From: Buddleja alternifolia
Taxonomy: Eukaryota; Streptophyta; Magnoliopsida; Lamiales; Scrophulariaceae
Direction: 5' to 3'
NCBI GenBank assembly: GCA_019426215.1
Contig: CM033393.1
Span: 10,636,046-10,700,045, forward strand
Length of the DNA: 64,000 nucleotides
Shown: in pieces, positions 33,553 to 44,240 of the stretch
How the letters are laid out: every line of letters starts with the position of its first letter
How positions within the stretch are numbered: position 1 is the first letter of the stretch
Translations under genes and position numbers: made by a program
The notes under the pieces: model-generated
The model's database searches: none
Seen by the model: the letters and a program-made list of their open reading frames with translations, nothing else
Told to the model about the DNA's origin: nothing

Positions 33553-35247
33553 TATAGTGAATCGAACGAGCGGATAATTTTTTTTTAATCGATTCACATA
33601 GCCCGGATTCAATTCATGTTTTTGATAATTTCCGAATCACAAAAGATATCAAGAATAGGTGGTCATCTAACTACCTTTTTCGATTAAAATCAAAAGCCTA
33701 GCCTTTTGATGAGAAGCAACGGATCGTTCCTTCCTCTAGATGATCACGTGAAAGATAACCTTCAATCTTGAAGCTCGACTTCCTCTACCTCAAACTGGGT
33801 TGGGCACCTTAGGGTTTATGTGGAAGGAGTAGGATTTGTGTTTCATTATTTTTCTCTCTAAGATGAAAAATTGACTTGAGTTATGATTTTAGTTAAACAC
33901 CTAGTGTTTAAATAAAAGACTACTCCTTGACTAAGGAGAAGACGGGGGGGGGGGGCAATCGTGTATGCCCTAGGGGATAGGTGTACTGGGCCTTTTCTAA
34001 CTCCAAGCCCAGTATTAAGTATTTAATTAATATTCTCAATTCAATCCAATTGGTAATTAATTAAATACTATTCTCTTTTTATTTATAGTACTTTACTAAT
34101 TCTAAATTAATAATACCATACTATTAATATTGATTGAATAAAATAATTTAATTACAGTAATTAAATATATTTATTATAATCAATACTTATCCCTTTTGAT
34201 AATTTCCACTCCAAGTGAAATTACCAAAATACCCTTCAAGAAGTAAAACTCCTTTATTATATCATCTTTACATAGTCCAACTCTCTAGGCTCGTCTTGAT
34301 TGGCATTGGGAGGATTCCAATGATATAGCTATCACCAAGCCATCCCGTGAAGCTAGACAGAAACCCAATCAAGTACGAGATGAATATTTCATCACGAACC
34401 TTTATGTTATAAATACCATATGAGTATAAACTCTTCACTGACGCAGCTCAATCAAGTAAGAGCCATGGAATGTCAAACTCATAAACTTGATACTGTACTT
34501 AATAATCATACTGATGTGAAATTACCTAACTGCCTTCATATCCAATATAAGTCAGTCATTAATGCTTTGGCCAAAGACTTTAATTTCACAACACATATAA
34601 CGTACAGGTTGCTTCTCGTTTACTTTCGAGATAGTGAATCCCCTATTGGCAGTCCATTTCCCATTGTCGAATGTACCAATTGAATCGTACTTCGAGGTCG
34701 ACCCCACCAACGGGTGATTGGGCCTAACTACTCTAATAACTTATTCAATAGTATGAGCACAATGTAAATCACTCATTTGGTCTAAAGTTCACTCATACTA
34801 TTATAACAGTAATCCTTATCATTGATTGTCATTGAGTAAAAACTCATGTGATAGGATTTCAACGAGTCGAGTTCGAATATGTTAACTCTGTTAGCCATAT
34901 TCAAGACACCAGCTCCCACTATCCAATCAATGTAAGACTTAGAACTTTCCTTGTCAACGCAAGTGTCATATGAGTCGAATCTAAAAGCCCAATTTAGATT
35001 CTTTGACTCGCGAACCGTCTTTATAAGATCAAGAACTTAACTCCACTAGTGCTCCTACTTATCAAATAAGCAGTGGTGATTACACCTCGATCTTAAGGAA
35101 CTATTTGTTCAATACATTTAATGTCATAATTAGATTTATAAGAACAAACTCAATGCCTTTTATTAACCAATAATAATTTTGATTCAATATAAATAAAACG
35201 CCCTCTTAGCTAATTCTTCAATAGCATAGAGGGCATAACACCTAACA
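33553..35247 (-). repeat. 5' LTR of element B
   Basis: The full-length LTR is about 1695 bp, from TATAGTGAAT next to the PBS to CCTAACA before the target duplication AAGAT. The usual terminal TG next to the PBS has become TA. A run of at least ten G at 33945-33955 is absent from the 3' LTR in that length. Confidence 0.93.
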
Positions 35248-35252
35248 AAGAT

Positions 35253-36269
35253 AACATCCAACAACCGCGAAAGGCCATAGGAAATAAATTTAACACTACA
35301 ATAAGGGGAAAACAACCACCACACTTAGAGGCCAAGGACTTTGGCCCCTCATTTCGAGGCAAAGGAACTTGTCCACTCGCTATGGAGCAAATGCCTTTGC
35401 CACATACCTAGAGGCCAAGGACTTTTCCCCCTCACTTTGAGGCAAAGGACCTAGCCCACTTAACACGGAGCGAAGGCCCTCGCCACCACACTTAGAGGCC
35501 AAGGACCTCGTCGCCACACCTCGAGGCAAAGGACCCTACCTATTCACCATGGAACGAAGGCACTTGTCCCCTCACCTCGAGGCAAGAGGCCTTGCCGCCA
35601 TACCTCGAGGCCAAAGCCCTTATCCCCTAGCCGCAGGGCAAATGCCAGTCTAATAAATTTTAAGTCCCATCTGAAACGCTGAAACTTCGGATAGAGCCTC
35701 AAAATTCTAAGTCTCTTCCGAGATGACAAGCTTCCTATGGCGAGGCATAAGCCTCTCCTTAGGTCAGGCATCCACTCCCCGTTTTTATGAGGCGCTTCTC
35801 ACAAATAAAGGTGTGCTTGAAGCACATCTCACCAACCAAAAGACTTCTAAAGTGCCTCGTTAGCTAACTAATTAACCCGTCTAAGGTTATTAGTCAAGTG
35901 GGGTAGAGGTTCATAAATTAAGAGCTCTCCCCTAAGACATGAAACACATACCTAAATCGAGATACCTTGCACACTTTGGCATTGTAAGGTATCCGACCTC
36001 GCGATGCTCGACCTCGAGGAGTTCGACCTCACGGCCCTCGACTTCGAGGCATCCGACCTCGTGGCGCTCAACCCCGAGGCATCAGACATCAAGATAGCTA
36101 TTGGGGTTGCCTTAAGTCAACACCTACATTACCTCGAGATAATACTTAAAATGTCCCCCTTCAAAGGGTAACTCGTTAGACCCCTCAAGGCTATGGAGTT
36201 TGCCATACACCCATACATATTTCTACTTCTGAGTATCCTATACGGTACACCCGGGAGTGGGGAGCATTA
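35253..36269 (+). repeat. GC-rich tandem repeats of about 84 bp and CCTCGAGG words
   Basis: TAGAGGCCAAGGAC-type units begin near 35323, 35407, 35491 and 35574, an even spacing of about 84 bp. A second set of CTCGACCTCGAGG words lies at 35995-36090. The stretch then runs to a purine-rich GGGAGTGGGGAGC just before the LTR. It belongs to the gypsy derivative. No coding region was recognised. Confidence 0.65.
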
Positions 36270-36780
36270 TGTTGTGCACTAAAAATTTCTAGGAGCATTA
36301 TGGTAATTAATCGACCCCTGGCTAGAGGCAGGGTGCTACCCGTGGATCAAATCTGCGGTTAATATGATAGTCAAGCCCATAGGGCTAGCGGCCCATTGCG
36401 AATATGGCCCGCTATGGTCAAGAGGCTATTTTAATATAAAAGGGTTAGGTAATGGGTTTAATAAAGAGGTAAAATGGCCAATGGTCAAGCCCGTCCCATA
36501 GCCCACCCTCAGTCTTATATATATCGCCAAAGGAGTTGATGAGAAAGAAGGATCTACTCTCTCGGAGAAAATCCACTGGCTACATCTGAGAGTAATTTCA
36601 CCAAAAAACTACGAACTCACTTGATCCCATTTCATCGGGTATGTAAGCAGCTCACATAACAGTGAGTGCAGTCGATAAATTCATCAACCCCCAACCTAGT
36701 TTGTCATAAGTTGGATCAAATTCTCCACCCACGTGGTAATTCACGTGATAATTTCTGGCTGACGAATTTTACCATCATCA
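36270..36780 (+). repeat. probable 3' LTR of the gypsy derivative
   Basis: TGTTGTGCAC follows a purine tract (GGGAGTGGGGAGC, 36253-36265). The stretch has a TATA-like TTATATATATC near 36514 and ends TACCATCATCA at 36780. The length is about 511 bp. No second copy is present, so the ends rest on these signals only. Confidence 0.5.
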
Positions 36781-38526
36781 GTTACATTTGATAGTATAAG
36801 GATCTAAATGAGAGAAAGTGAATAGTTCAGGTGTAAAAAGTGTATTTTTCCCTTAGGTTGTTCCTTTATTTATGATATCCAACGTTTCCATAGTCAAAGT
36901 GGGTCAATTTTTTAGTCTTAGTGGGAATGTAGTTAGAGATTATTTTGGAGTCTTTAAGCCTACAAAAGGCAAATCCTTTTTCACTGAATAAACAATTCCT
37001 TTGTAGTAATATTTTAATTATTAATTTAAGACAAAGGGGGATACCCTAAATATCTAGTCCGACAAACCCTGGTTGATAATCATAACCCTAAACCATAAAG
37101 ACTCCATCTAACTCCATAAAGGAGTGGAGAGCCACAACTTGTAGCAGCCTGGATTCAAAACCAAGACCTCTCATATAAGTAGGAGGTGGATGTCACTAAA
37201 CTGACAGGTCTTGGTTTTGGAGTAATATTTTCTTTGCATATGCTATGTTATCTAATTTCAACAGAAGATTGTGTTCTTCATTTTCCCCTTTTTTGGGGTT
37301 GAAGATCTGTGTTCTTCATTTTCCATTTTTTTTCTTTCTTTTTATTTAATAATTATTTTTGACTTTTTATATTTAATTTTGTATATTTATGAGATTTAAC
37401 TGCGCGTGAAACGCTTTTTTCGGTCCAAAAATTAACGGACGTGACCAAAAGTGCAATTTTTTTAATCCTATTAGATCAAAATTAAGTGTCTAAAAAATTC
37501 CTATTGAACTAAAAGTGTTTTGGCCGAACTCAAATGAGACCAAAAATGAAATTTTTCCCATGTATGTCCATATAATTAAAAATTCATTTTGTTTTTATTA
37601 TGAATTTTGAATGTAATGAATAATACTCGAACTTTTGAGTTTGACCCTTAGTACACGTATTTTATTTATCCCGTACTTGAAGAATAATACTCTAATTTTG
37701 GCTCAAAAAATTATTCTTTTATTTAAAACATAAAAATTAGAATTAATTTTTATACTAAATGAGTACTATACAATTAAAATTATGAACATTAATAATTTAT
37801 CGAAATATTAATTATTGTTAACTTATGACTCCTATAAAATACTATTTTTACAAATTAAAACTAGTACAAACGATATATCTTATAAATTTATATAAAATTA
37901 AGCTGTATTTTCACTCCCGAGTTATTTATTATCAATTGTTTTATACTCATATATCTACAAATCCATTTATTTCATGTTCTCGTATGTTTTAGTCAAACTG
38001 CTCCCATTTCGAGTCAAGAGATAGATAAATCTCTTGCTCTTTCGAGATGATTCCCAAAAAGAAAATAAAAAAATAAAAAACAAACAGGTAGGGAAGCTAT
38101 AATTGTAAACCCTAAGATGATCATTTCATGTTTTACCATAACTTTCAATATAATTTGATAATGTAACAGCTTTTTTAGAGAAAAATCCCTAATTCAATGT
38201 TGAATTTTGTGATTAGTCCCCACCACTAGTTTAGACGTCTGGACTCCCTAGTTGTAAATGTATTTTAAGATTTACTCCCTACCCACCTAAAAAGACAGAA
38301 ATGCCCTTGAATAATTGGATTTCCTTCTTCTCCAAACTTGCCTTCCCACCCGCCTGCTCCGACTTCATTTTCCCATTTCCCCACCCACTGCCTCCTGCGT
38401 CTTCATTTCCCCACCCACTGCGTCTTCATTTCCTCATTTCCCCATTTTCCCACCACTAATTCTGATCAGACCCCACCACTGGTTCATCCCCATTTCCCCA
38501 AAACCGTTTTGTACACCGAGCCCTAA
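36781..38526. other. AT-rich intergenic DNA
   Basis: No gene was recognised. Near 37120-37220 a stretch with GGATTCAAAACCAAGACCTC resembles the B-box part of a tRNA-derived SINE, without a clear A box or tail. Near 37400-37600 phrases such as GACCAAAAATGAAATTTTT are common in plant non-coding repeats. The short proline-rich frames at 38315-38548 look like low-complexity chance frames or the 5' end of the following fragment. Confidence 0.35.
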
Positions 38527-38949
38527 ACAACCGCCACATCACCTCTGAACCCAACCACGGAAATCGGAGCAGTCATCGACGAAGACGACCACGAATTTCA
38601 CAGCGATTCTCATCCATCACCAGAAGCGTCGCCGGCGGAAATTAGTTCAAGCAGAGAGGAATATCTTTTAGGGACTGTCAAATTCAACGATGAGATGCAC
38701 GTCCTGTCCATCGGAGAGAGTATGACCTTAGATGGATTATATGATAATCTGACAAGAAAGTGGGTAGTGATTAATCGCGAATCGGTGATTGTGAAGTACA
38801 TCTCTCCCCGGTACAAGCTTTACGTAGCTCTGAATGAGGAGGAGGACTTCAACAATATGCGTCGACTACACAAAGTCCTAAATGTGGATGTGGTGGATAT
38901 ATCCGCGTTTCACAAAAGATCAACGGGACTAAGGAGGCGCTTCCATTAG
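38527..38949 (+). pseudogene. MuDR-type transposase N-terminal fragment
   Basis: An open frame runs from 38527 to the stop at 38947 without a clear start; the first ATG is at 38695. It reads an acidic entry (EDDHEFHSDSHPSPEAS) and then VKFNDEMHVLSIGESMTLDG, YISPRYKLYVALNEEEDFNN and MRRLHKVLNVDVVDISAF. The order 'short beta-rich block, then D/E-D-hydrophobic-MRRLH' is that of the N-terminal domain before the catalytic part in plant Mutator-like transposases. The catalytic DDE part and SWIM zinc finger are missing downstream. This call is by pattern only and needs a profile search. Confidence 0.5.
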
Positions 38950-39760
38950 GTAGTTTACGTACTCATTTTGATGCCTTAACATATTGTATCTGTCCCCTTT
39001 AACATACATCATGCTCAAGTTTAACATACTTCATATTGACATTAGCAATACTTAGTGTACAAAATAAAATTACTTCATGTTCTCTTTACAAATACTTGAG
39101 TTTACACATATGTAATGATCTTTTTAAACATACTTAATTTTCTTTTTAACAGTACTTTCTGTTCCGTTAAAATTACTAACTTTAGTTGTGCTTAAACATA
39201 CACCGTGGTCGCTGTAACAATACTACATTTGTGCTTTAAATATACTTCATTATCACTGTAATGATACCGTGTTTGTGCTCATGATTGCTGTAGCAGTACT
39301 TTCTAAATGTAGTTGTTCTCAAGTGTTGATGGTAGTTAAAAGGTGTCCTAAATGTAGTTGTTCTTCATGTCGGGACCTAGTGCGGTATAGAACTATTATA
39401 CTGGCTTTTCCAGTGGGGATCGCAAGTGCCGCTTTTGAATCCACTCTCCATTTGGAAAATCCAATATAGTAATTTTATATCCCACAAGGCCCATACGTGA
39501 GGACCCGGGAAAAAACATGATCTAACATACGTTTTATCTTCCTATTATAGAAGTATGTCCTTCACACACATTTAAAAGGTGTTTTAAATGTAGTTGTTCT
39601 TCACGTAAGGGGCCTAGTGCGGTATAGAACCATTTCACTTGCTTTTCCAGTGGAATCTACGAGTGTTTCTTTTGAATGCAGACTCCATGTGGAAGAGCTA
39701 ATATAGTGGTTTTATATCCCACAAGGCCCCCCCGACGTGAGGACACTTATAGTTTGGCAC
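38950..39760 (+). repeat. degenerate AACATACTT-rich DNA and a duplication of about 240 bp
   Basis: Positions 38970-39270 are a decayed repeat of TTTAACATACTTCATNTTC-like words. Then a block with GTAGTTGTTCTTCA, CCTAGTGCGGTATAGAAC and TTTATATCCCACAAGGCCC appears at about 39340-39500 and again at about 39580-39750. No coding region is supported. Confidence 0.6.
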
Positions 39761-40189
39761 CTTTTAACTCATAAGACAATGACACTAATGCTTTGACATT
39801 TTTTATCGTTTAATGTTTGTTTACTTGTATTTGACATTATTACCTTTTTATACCACTAATACCCTGTATTGTTTTTGTTTCCTTGATGATTGAAAAATTG
39901 AAAAATTGAGGATGATGATTGAAAAATTGCATGATGGGTTGGGCGAATTGAGTAGATATCATAAATGGTTGCTTGCTAAGCTCAAAATCTGCTCGTGTTT
40001 TTTGGAGACATTACTGGGGCAATTTGTTTTGAAACTCTTTTGAGATGTTAGTTTTGTCTTTGTTGAATGATAATGATTTGTATATTTATTATGAATATGT
40101 TGACACGTTTTGTCATATTTATTGATTTGGTTTTGTGGTATTTACAGTTAATTCATATTTTTTTGACATAAATAACAAGTAAATATAGC
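39761..40189. other. AT-rich, no feature recognised
   Basis: A short internal repeat of GATTGAAAAATTG lies at 39888-39928. Nothing else could be supported. Confidence 0.3.
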
Positions 40190-41485
40190 AAACAAATTTA
40201 ACAAAATACGTCCATTAAAATGTATAAAAAGTCAATTTACATATATACAAATGCGTCATTTATACGTCGCAATACGTCCAGCGAAATTGCATAGGCGTCA
40301 TTTTACATGTAAACATACATCATTTCAATATACGTAAACGTCAATTGATATGTATCAATACATCAATTATTATGACTACATACGTCAATTGATATGTATG
40401 CATACGTCAATTGATTTGTATCCATACATCAATTGGTCTATAGCCATACGTCAATTGATGTGTACATATACTTCAATTGATATTACACATACGTCAATTG
40501 ATGTGTATACCTACGTCAATTGATGTGTATACATAAGTCAATTGATGTGTATACATACCTCAATTGATATGTCCACATACATCAATGGATATTATACATT
40601 TGTCAATTGTTGGGTAGAAATACATCGATTGATATGTATATATACGTCGATTGATATATATCCATACGTCAATTGATATGTATACATATGTCACCTTTAG
40701 TGCGTCAAGTGATTTGTAGCCATACGTCAATTATACATATGCATAGGTCAATTGATATGCATACACATTTCAATTTATATTTAGCCATACGTCAATTTAT
40801 ACATATGCATACGTCAATTGATATGTATACGTATGTCAATTATGCATATGCATATGTCAATTTATATGTAGCCATACGTCAATTTATATAAAGCCATACG
40901 TCAATTGATTTATAGATATACGTCAATTGATTTATAGATATAAGTCGATTGATGTGTAAACATACATCAATTGATATTATACATACGTCAATGGATATGT
41001 ATATATACATCAATTGATATGCATACATACACCAATTGATGTGTATCTATACATCAATTGATACTATACATACGTTAATTGACGTGTATACATACGCCAA
41101 TGGATTTGTATACATACGTCAATTGATGTGTATACATACCTCAATTGATATGTAGACATACGTCAATGGATATTATTCATACGTCAATTGATACGTATAC
41201 AAAGGTCAATTGATATGTAGTCATACGTCAATTGATGTCAATACATAAGTCATTTGATATTATACATACGTCAATTTATACATATGCGTACGTCAATTGA
41301 TTTGTAGCCATATGTCAATTATACATATGATACGTCAATTAACAATATACATATATCAATTTATGTGTAGCCATATGTCAATTGATGTGTACACATACGT
41401 CAATTAGCGCGTATACATACGTCAATTGATGTGTATACATAAGTCAATTGATATGTAGCAAGACGTCAATTGATGATATTATACA
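40190..41485 (+). repeat. 22-bp minisatellite, left block
   Basis: Units of 22 bp with the core ACGTCAATTGATGTGTA repeat throughout, most regular at 40480-40570 and 41380-41460. The centre TCAATTGA is a perfect palindrome and the flanks ATAC and GTAT make the whole unit nearly palindromic. Some units are shortened to TCAATTATACATATGCATA. The block was cut by element D at ATACA (41481-41485) and goes on at 60528. There are roughly 55-60 units here by length. Confidence 0.88.
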
Positions 41486-43068
41486 TGTTGGGAAAAAATT
41501 GCATAAAATCAAATAACGCAGCGGAAGAATATATTTAAATCCCAGTGGCTCAACTCTATTTCTCGTATTTAAATTAGGTTTCGAATTCAATTACCGTTCT
41601 CACGTATGTTGAGTTCTGAACCAGCTTTGCAATCCTTTCATGAACAGCAAATTCGTCGCTGTCTCTAAATTGCCACATTGGATTAAAAAACGAAAATCTT
41701 CTTCTTCTTCTCTTGAGGTAGACGGCTAGAGAGAGAGAGAGAGAGAAAGGATGGATTGTTTTTACTTGGAGTGAAAGTTTGTATTCATTCACTTAGTTGT
41801 TTTTTCACTAAGTAGTATATTTATACTACAATAGAAAACAATAACCTAGGTCTCCAAAGCCCTATTGTGGACGCCCACTTCAAGGCCTTTAAGCCCTCGG
41901 GCTTTAGTCCTATTTTGGTTTTTAATTAATTAAATAATCAATTAAATACATGTTAATATTATAATTAAATTCCTCTAAGGAATTAATTAATTTATTAACT
42001 TAATTAATTAATAAAAATCATCTAATGATTAATTAATTAATCTTGATATCCAATACCGAAAATTCTCTCAAGTCTTTTCCATGATTTTCCTTTTGCGCTT
42101 CCTTTAAGCGCGACTCTTTAGGTTCGTCTCAAAAGGAAATTGGGAGAAAACCAAAAGGAGGTGAGTAACACCTAGCCAGTCATGTGGCTCACATCGTATC
42201 CCAATTGAGAGCGAATGAATAGGATCATTCCAAACCATATACGCTGTGAATAACGTACGAGTATAAACATTTTATTCTTATATCCCAGTCAAGTGAGAGT
42301 CACGGTTTTAGTCAAACTCACATGACTTGACCATATACTTAGCTCATAATGAGTCGAGGTCATTTTATGCTTTGGCCAAAGACTTTTAACCTCACTCATT
42401 CATGACTGCATAGAATATTTAGCTCATTCACTTATGAGAGAATAAATCTCATTTTGCTAATCAGTTAACAATGCTACTTGCCCATCAAGTCGCACTTCGA
42501 GGTCGATCCCACCAAAGGGTGATTTGGATCTAACTACTCTAATGACAGACTTGATGTAACGAGTACATCTTCAACGCAATTCCTCAGGTCTAAGGTTCAC
42601 GCGTACCTATCACAACTTATCAGTTTCACCATTGACTGTCAGTGAGTGAATACTCATGTGATGAAACTGATGCGAGTCGTGTTCGAACATATTAGTCCAA
42701 CTTTTATGTCCATGACATAAGTTCCCACTATCATTCCCATAGTGTTCGACTGGCACTTTCTCTATCGAAACTTATATCATGTAAGTCCTTGTTCTGTAGT
42801 GATGTCCAGTCAAATAGTTTCTTAGACTTGCGAACCCTATTTAGAGAATGAGGATCAAACCCTTCTAGTTCCATTCTTCCTATCCCATAGGAAGTAGAAG
42901 GTTTGCCTTATTCTCAAGGACTTTACGTTGTTTATTAACATCTTACAAATGCCTATAAGAAAACAACAAGATAATGCCTTATATATAATAAAAAGATATT
43001 GTTTAGTTACAAGTCAATGCCCTATAAATCTATCCTCTTTATGGCATTTGAGGGCATACACTCTAACA
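41486..43068 (-). repeat. 3' LTR of element D
   Basis: The LTR is about 1583 bp, from TGTTGGGAAAAAATTG to CACTCTAACA, next to the polypurine tract at 43069-43084 (minus strand AAGTGGGAGAT). Compared with the 5' LTR it lacks a short TTAATTAATATTATTTATCC-like segment present near 59370. Confidence 0.92.
41791..41829 (-). promoter_or_regulatory. TATA box in a perfect 18-bp inverted repeat, LTR of D
   Basis: GTAGTATA and TATACTAC flank a central TT (41812-41829). The minus strand reads GTATAAATATAC, a good TATA box. Directly beside it ACTTAGT (41791-41797) pairs with ACTAAGT (41807-41813). The 5' LTR has the same pair of hairpins at 59224-59262. Confidence 0.65.
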
Positions 43069-43084
43069 ATCTCCCACTTGCACT
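43069..43084 (-). promoter_or_regulatory. polypurine tract of element D
   Basis: The minus strand reads AGTGCAAGTGGGAGAT into the LTR start TGTTAGAG. It is the same tract as in element A. Confidence 0.85.
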
Positions 43085-43197
43085 CAATGCCATTTGCTAT
43101 GGTATTTAATACCCATCCCTTCGAGATATTTTTCTAGCAACGCTTGTGCCAATGGCTTGGTCAATGGATCAGCAACATTGTCTGCTGAGGCTATTTT

Positions 43198-43587
43198 CTA
43201 AACAGATATTTCTCCTCGTGCAACGATCTCTCTTATGTTGTGATATCTCCTCTCGATGTGGTTGGACTTCTTGTGAGACCTAGGTTCCTTTGCTTGCGCT
43301 ATTGCTCCAATGTTGTCACAATAAAGTGGTAACGAGAGCTTTATGCTAGGAACCACTTGAAATTCTTCTATGAACTTCCTTATCGAAACAGCCTCTTTAG
43401 CTGCCTCAGATGCAGCTATGTATTCAGCCTCTGTAGTAGAATCCGTGGTTGTGCTTTGCTTGGAACTTTTCCAAGTCACCGCCCCACCATTGAGGGTGAA
43501 TCCGAATCCTGAGGTGGATTTCCGATCATCGATATCAGATTGAAAATCCGAATTAGCTAACATATGTATCTTATACTCCCAAGGCAT
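43198..43587 (-). pseudogene. copia RNase H, element D
   Basis: The frame reads DIDDRKSTSGFGFTLNGGAV, STTEAEYIAASEAAKEAVSI and LYCDNIGAIAQAKEPRSHKK, then HIERRYHNIREIVARGEIS. The acidic catalytic residues in AEY and CDN are kept. Upstream at about 43600 the frame meets GAG-pre-integrase sequence directly, so RT and integrase are deleted. Confidence 0.9.
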
Positions 43588-43599
43588 AACCTAATCTTA

Positions 43600-44072
43600 G
43601 GCGCCATACAATTTTTGGTTTGCTCTAAGCACACAACTTACTCCAGTCAGGGTGTTCACGATACACTTATTCCGAACATTCAATTATTGTAATTAATTTA
43701 GTAAGGATGCATTGTCCCCACATTTATTTCCAAAATAAATGTAAGTTATTACCAAACTTAAAGAAGCATCTTCTCTTGACCAAGTCAAGACTAAATATTA
43801 TGTTCTTACTTCCATTGGGTAAACCAAACAATCATCCAAAACTACTACATGTCTAGAATTTTTAATATAATAGAGGTGGATCCTATATGAATAACCATGA
43901 CACTATGTTTGGTTCCAACATTGATCGCATCTCGTCCTTCCAGCTTTCTACTACTTTCTATATTCTGATTTCTTACTTTAATCGTTAGCACTAGCTTTAG
44001 AATACAGAATATTAGAACTGTAGATAAGTGGTCATAGAACATTAGTTTCTAAAACCTAAAATTCTATACCTG
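43600..44072 (-). pseudogene. protease and pre-integrase remnant, element D
   Basis: On the minus strand the block from 44060 downward reads PGIEF, then LYSKASA where LDSGAS is expected, then LEGRDAINVGTKHSVMVIHI and further linker sequence. The catalytic Asp of the protease is Tyr, as in element A. The zinc-binding half is lost at the deletion near 43600. Confidence 0.7.
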
Positions 44073-44077
44073 GTGCG

Positions 44078-44240
44078 TCTCATAAAAGAGCCCCACTCGT
44101 CGTCCTTCCTTGGACACGAGGAATGCTTGCTTCAAGCACATATATCAAAGACTTTAAACCAAGGACTATCCTCTAGCTTCTTAGTCATTTGACGAGTTTT
44201 GGCCAGTAAGCACAATATATCTCGAACAAAACATAACGAG
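44078..44240 (-). pseudogene. gag N-terminus of element E, cut off
   Basis: The minus strand reads a decayed copia Gag start: RIVLGLKSL-like, then YVLEASIPRVQGRTTSGALL. It matches the RIVLSLEGLEYVLDE block of element B. It ends at the insertion border after roughly 60 codons, and stops are present. Confidence 0.65.

Larger units (their letters stand above)
26015..35247 (-). mobile_element. Ty1/copia element B with both LTRs
   Basis: This is a complete insertion: 3' LTR 26015-27247, polypurine tract, RNase H, RT, integrase, GAG-pre-integrase, gag, leader, PBS and 5' LTR 33553-35247, all on the minus strand. A perfect 5-bp target duplication AAGAT flanks it (26010-26014 and 35248-35252). The 3' LTR has lost about 460 bp. 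A MITE sits in the integrase. The coding frame is broken in many places. Confidence 0.95.
19641..36780 (+). mobile_element. gypsy derivative with gag and protease only, split by two insertions
   Basis: The pieces 19641-20137, 21674-26014 and 35253-36780 are read as one plus-strand element interrupted by a solo LTR and by copia element B. The first and last pieces share a style: GC-rich CCTCGAGG and CGCGAGGC repeats and G-rich tracts. The gag reading is restored when the solo LTR is left out. There is no RT, RNase H or integrase. A probable 3' LTR closes it at 36270-36780. A 5' LTR was not found. Joining the last piece to the first is inference from the exact target duplication of element B. 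Confidence 0.6.

Noticed and set aside
37120..37220. tRNA-derived SINE
   Set aside because: Only a B-box-like word is present; no A box at the right distance, no tail and no target duplication could be found.
38315..38548. Proline/serine-rich small protein
   Set aside because: Low-complexity repeats of TTCCCCACCCACTG give open frames in two phases; no evidence for a separate gene.
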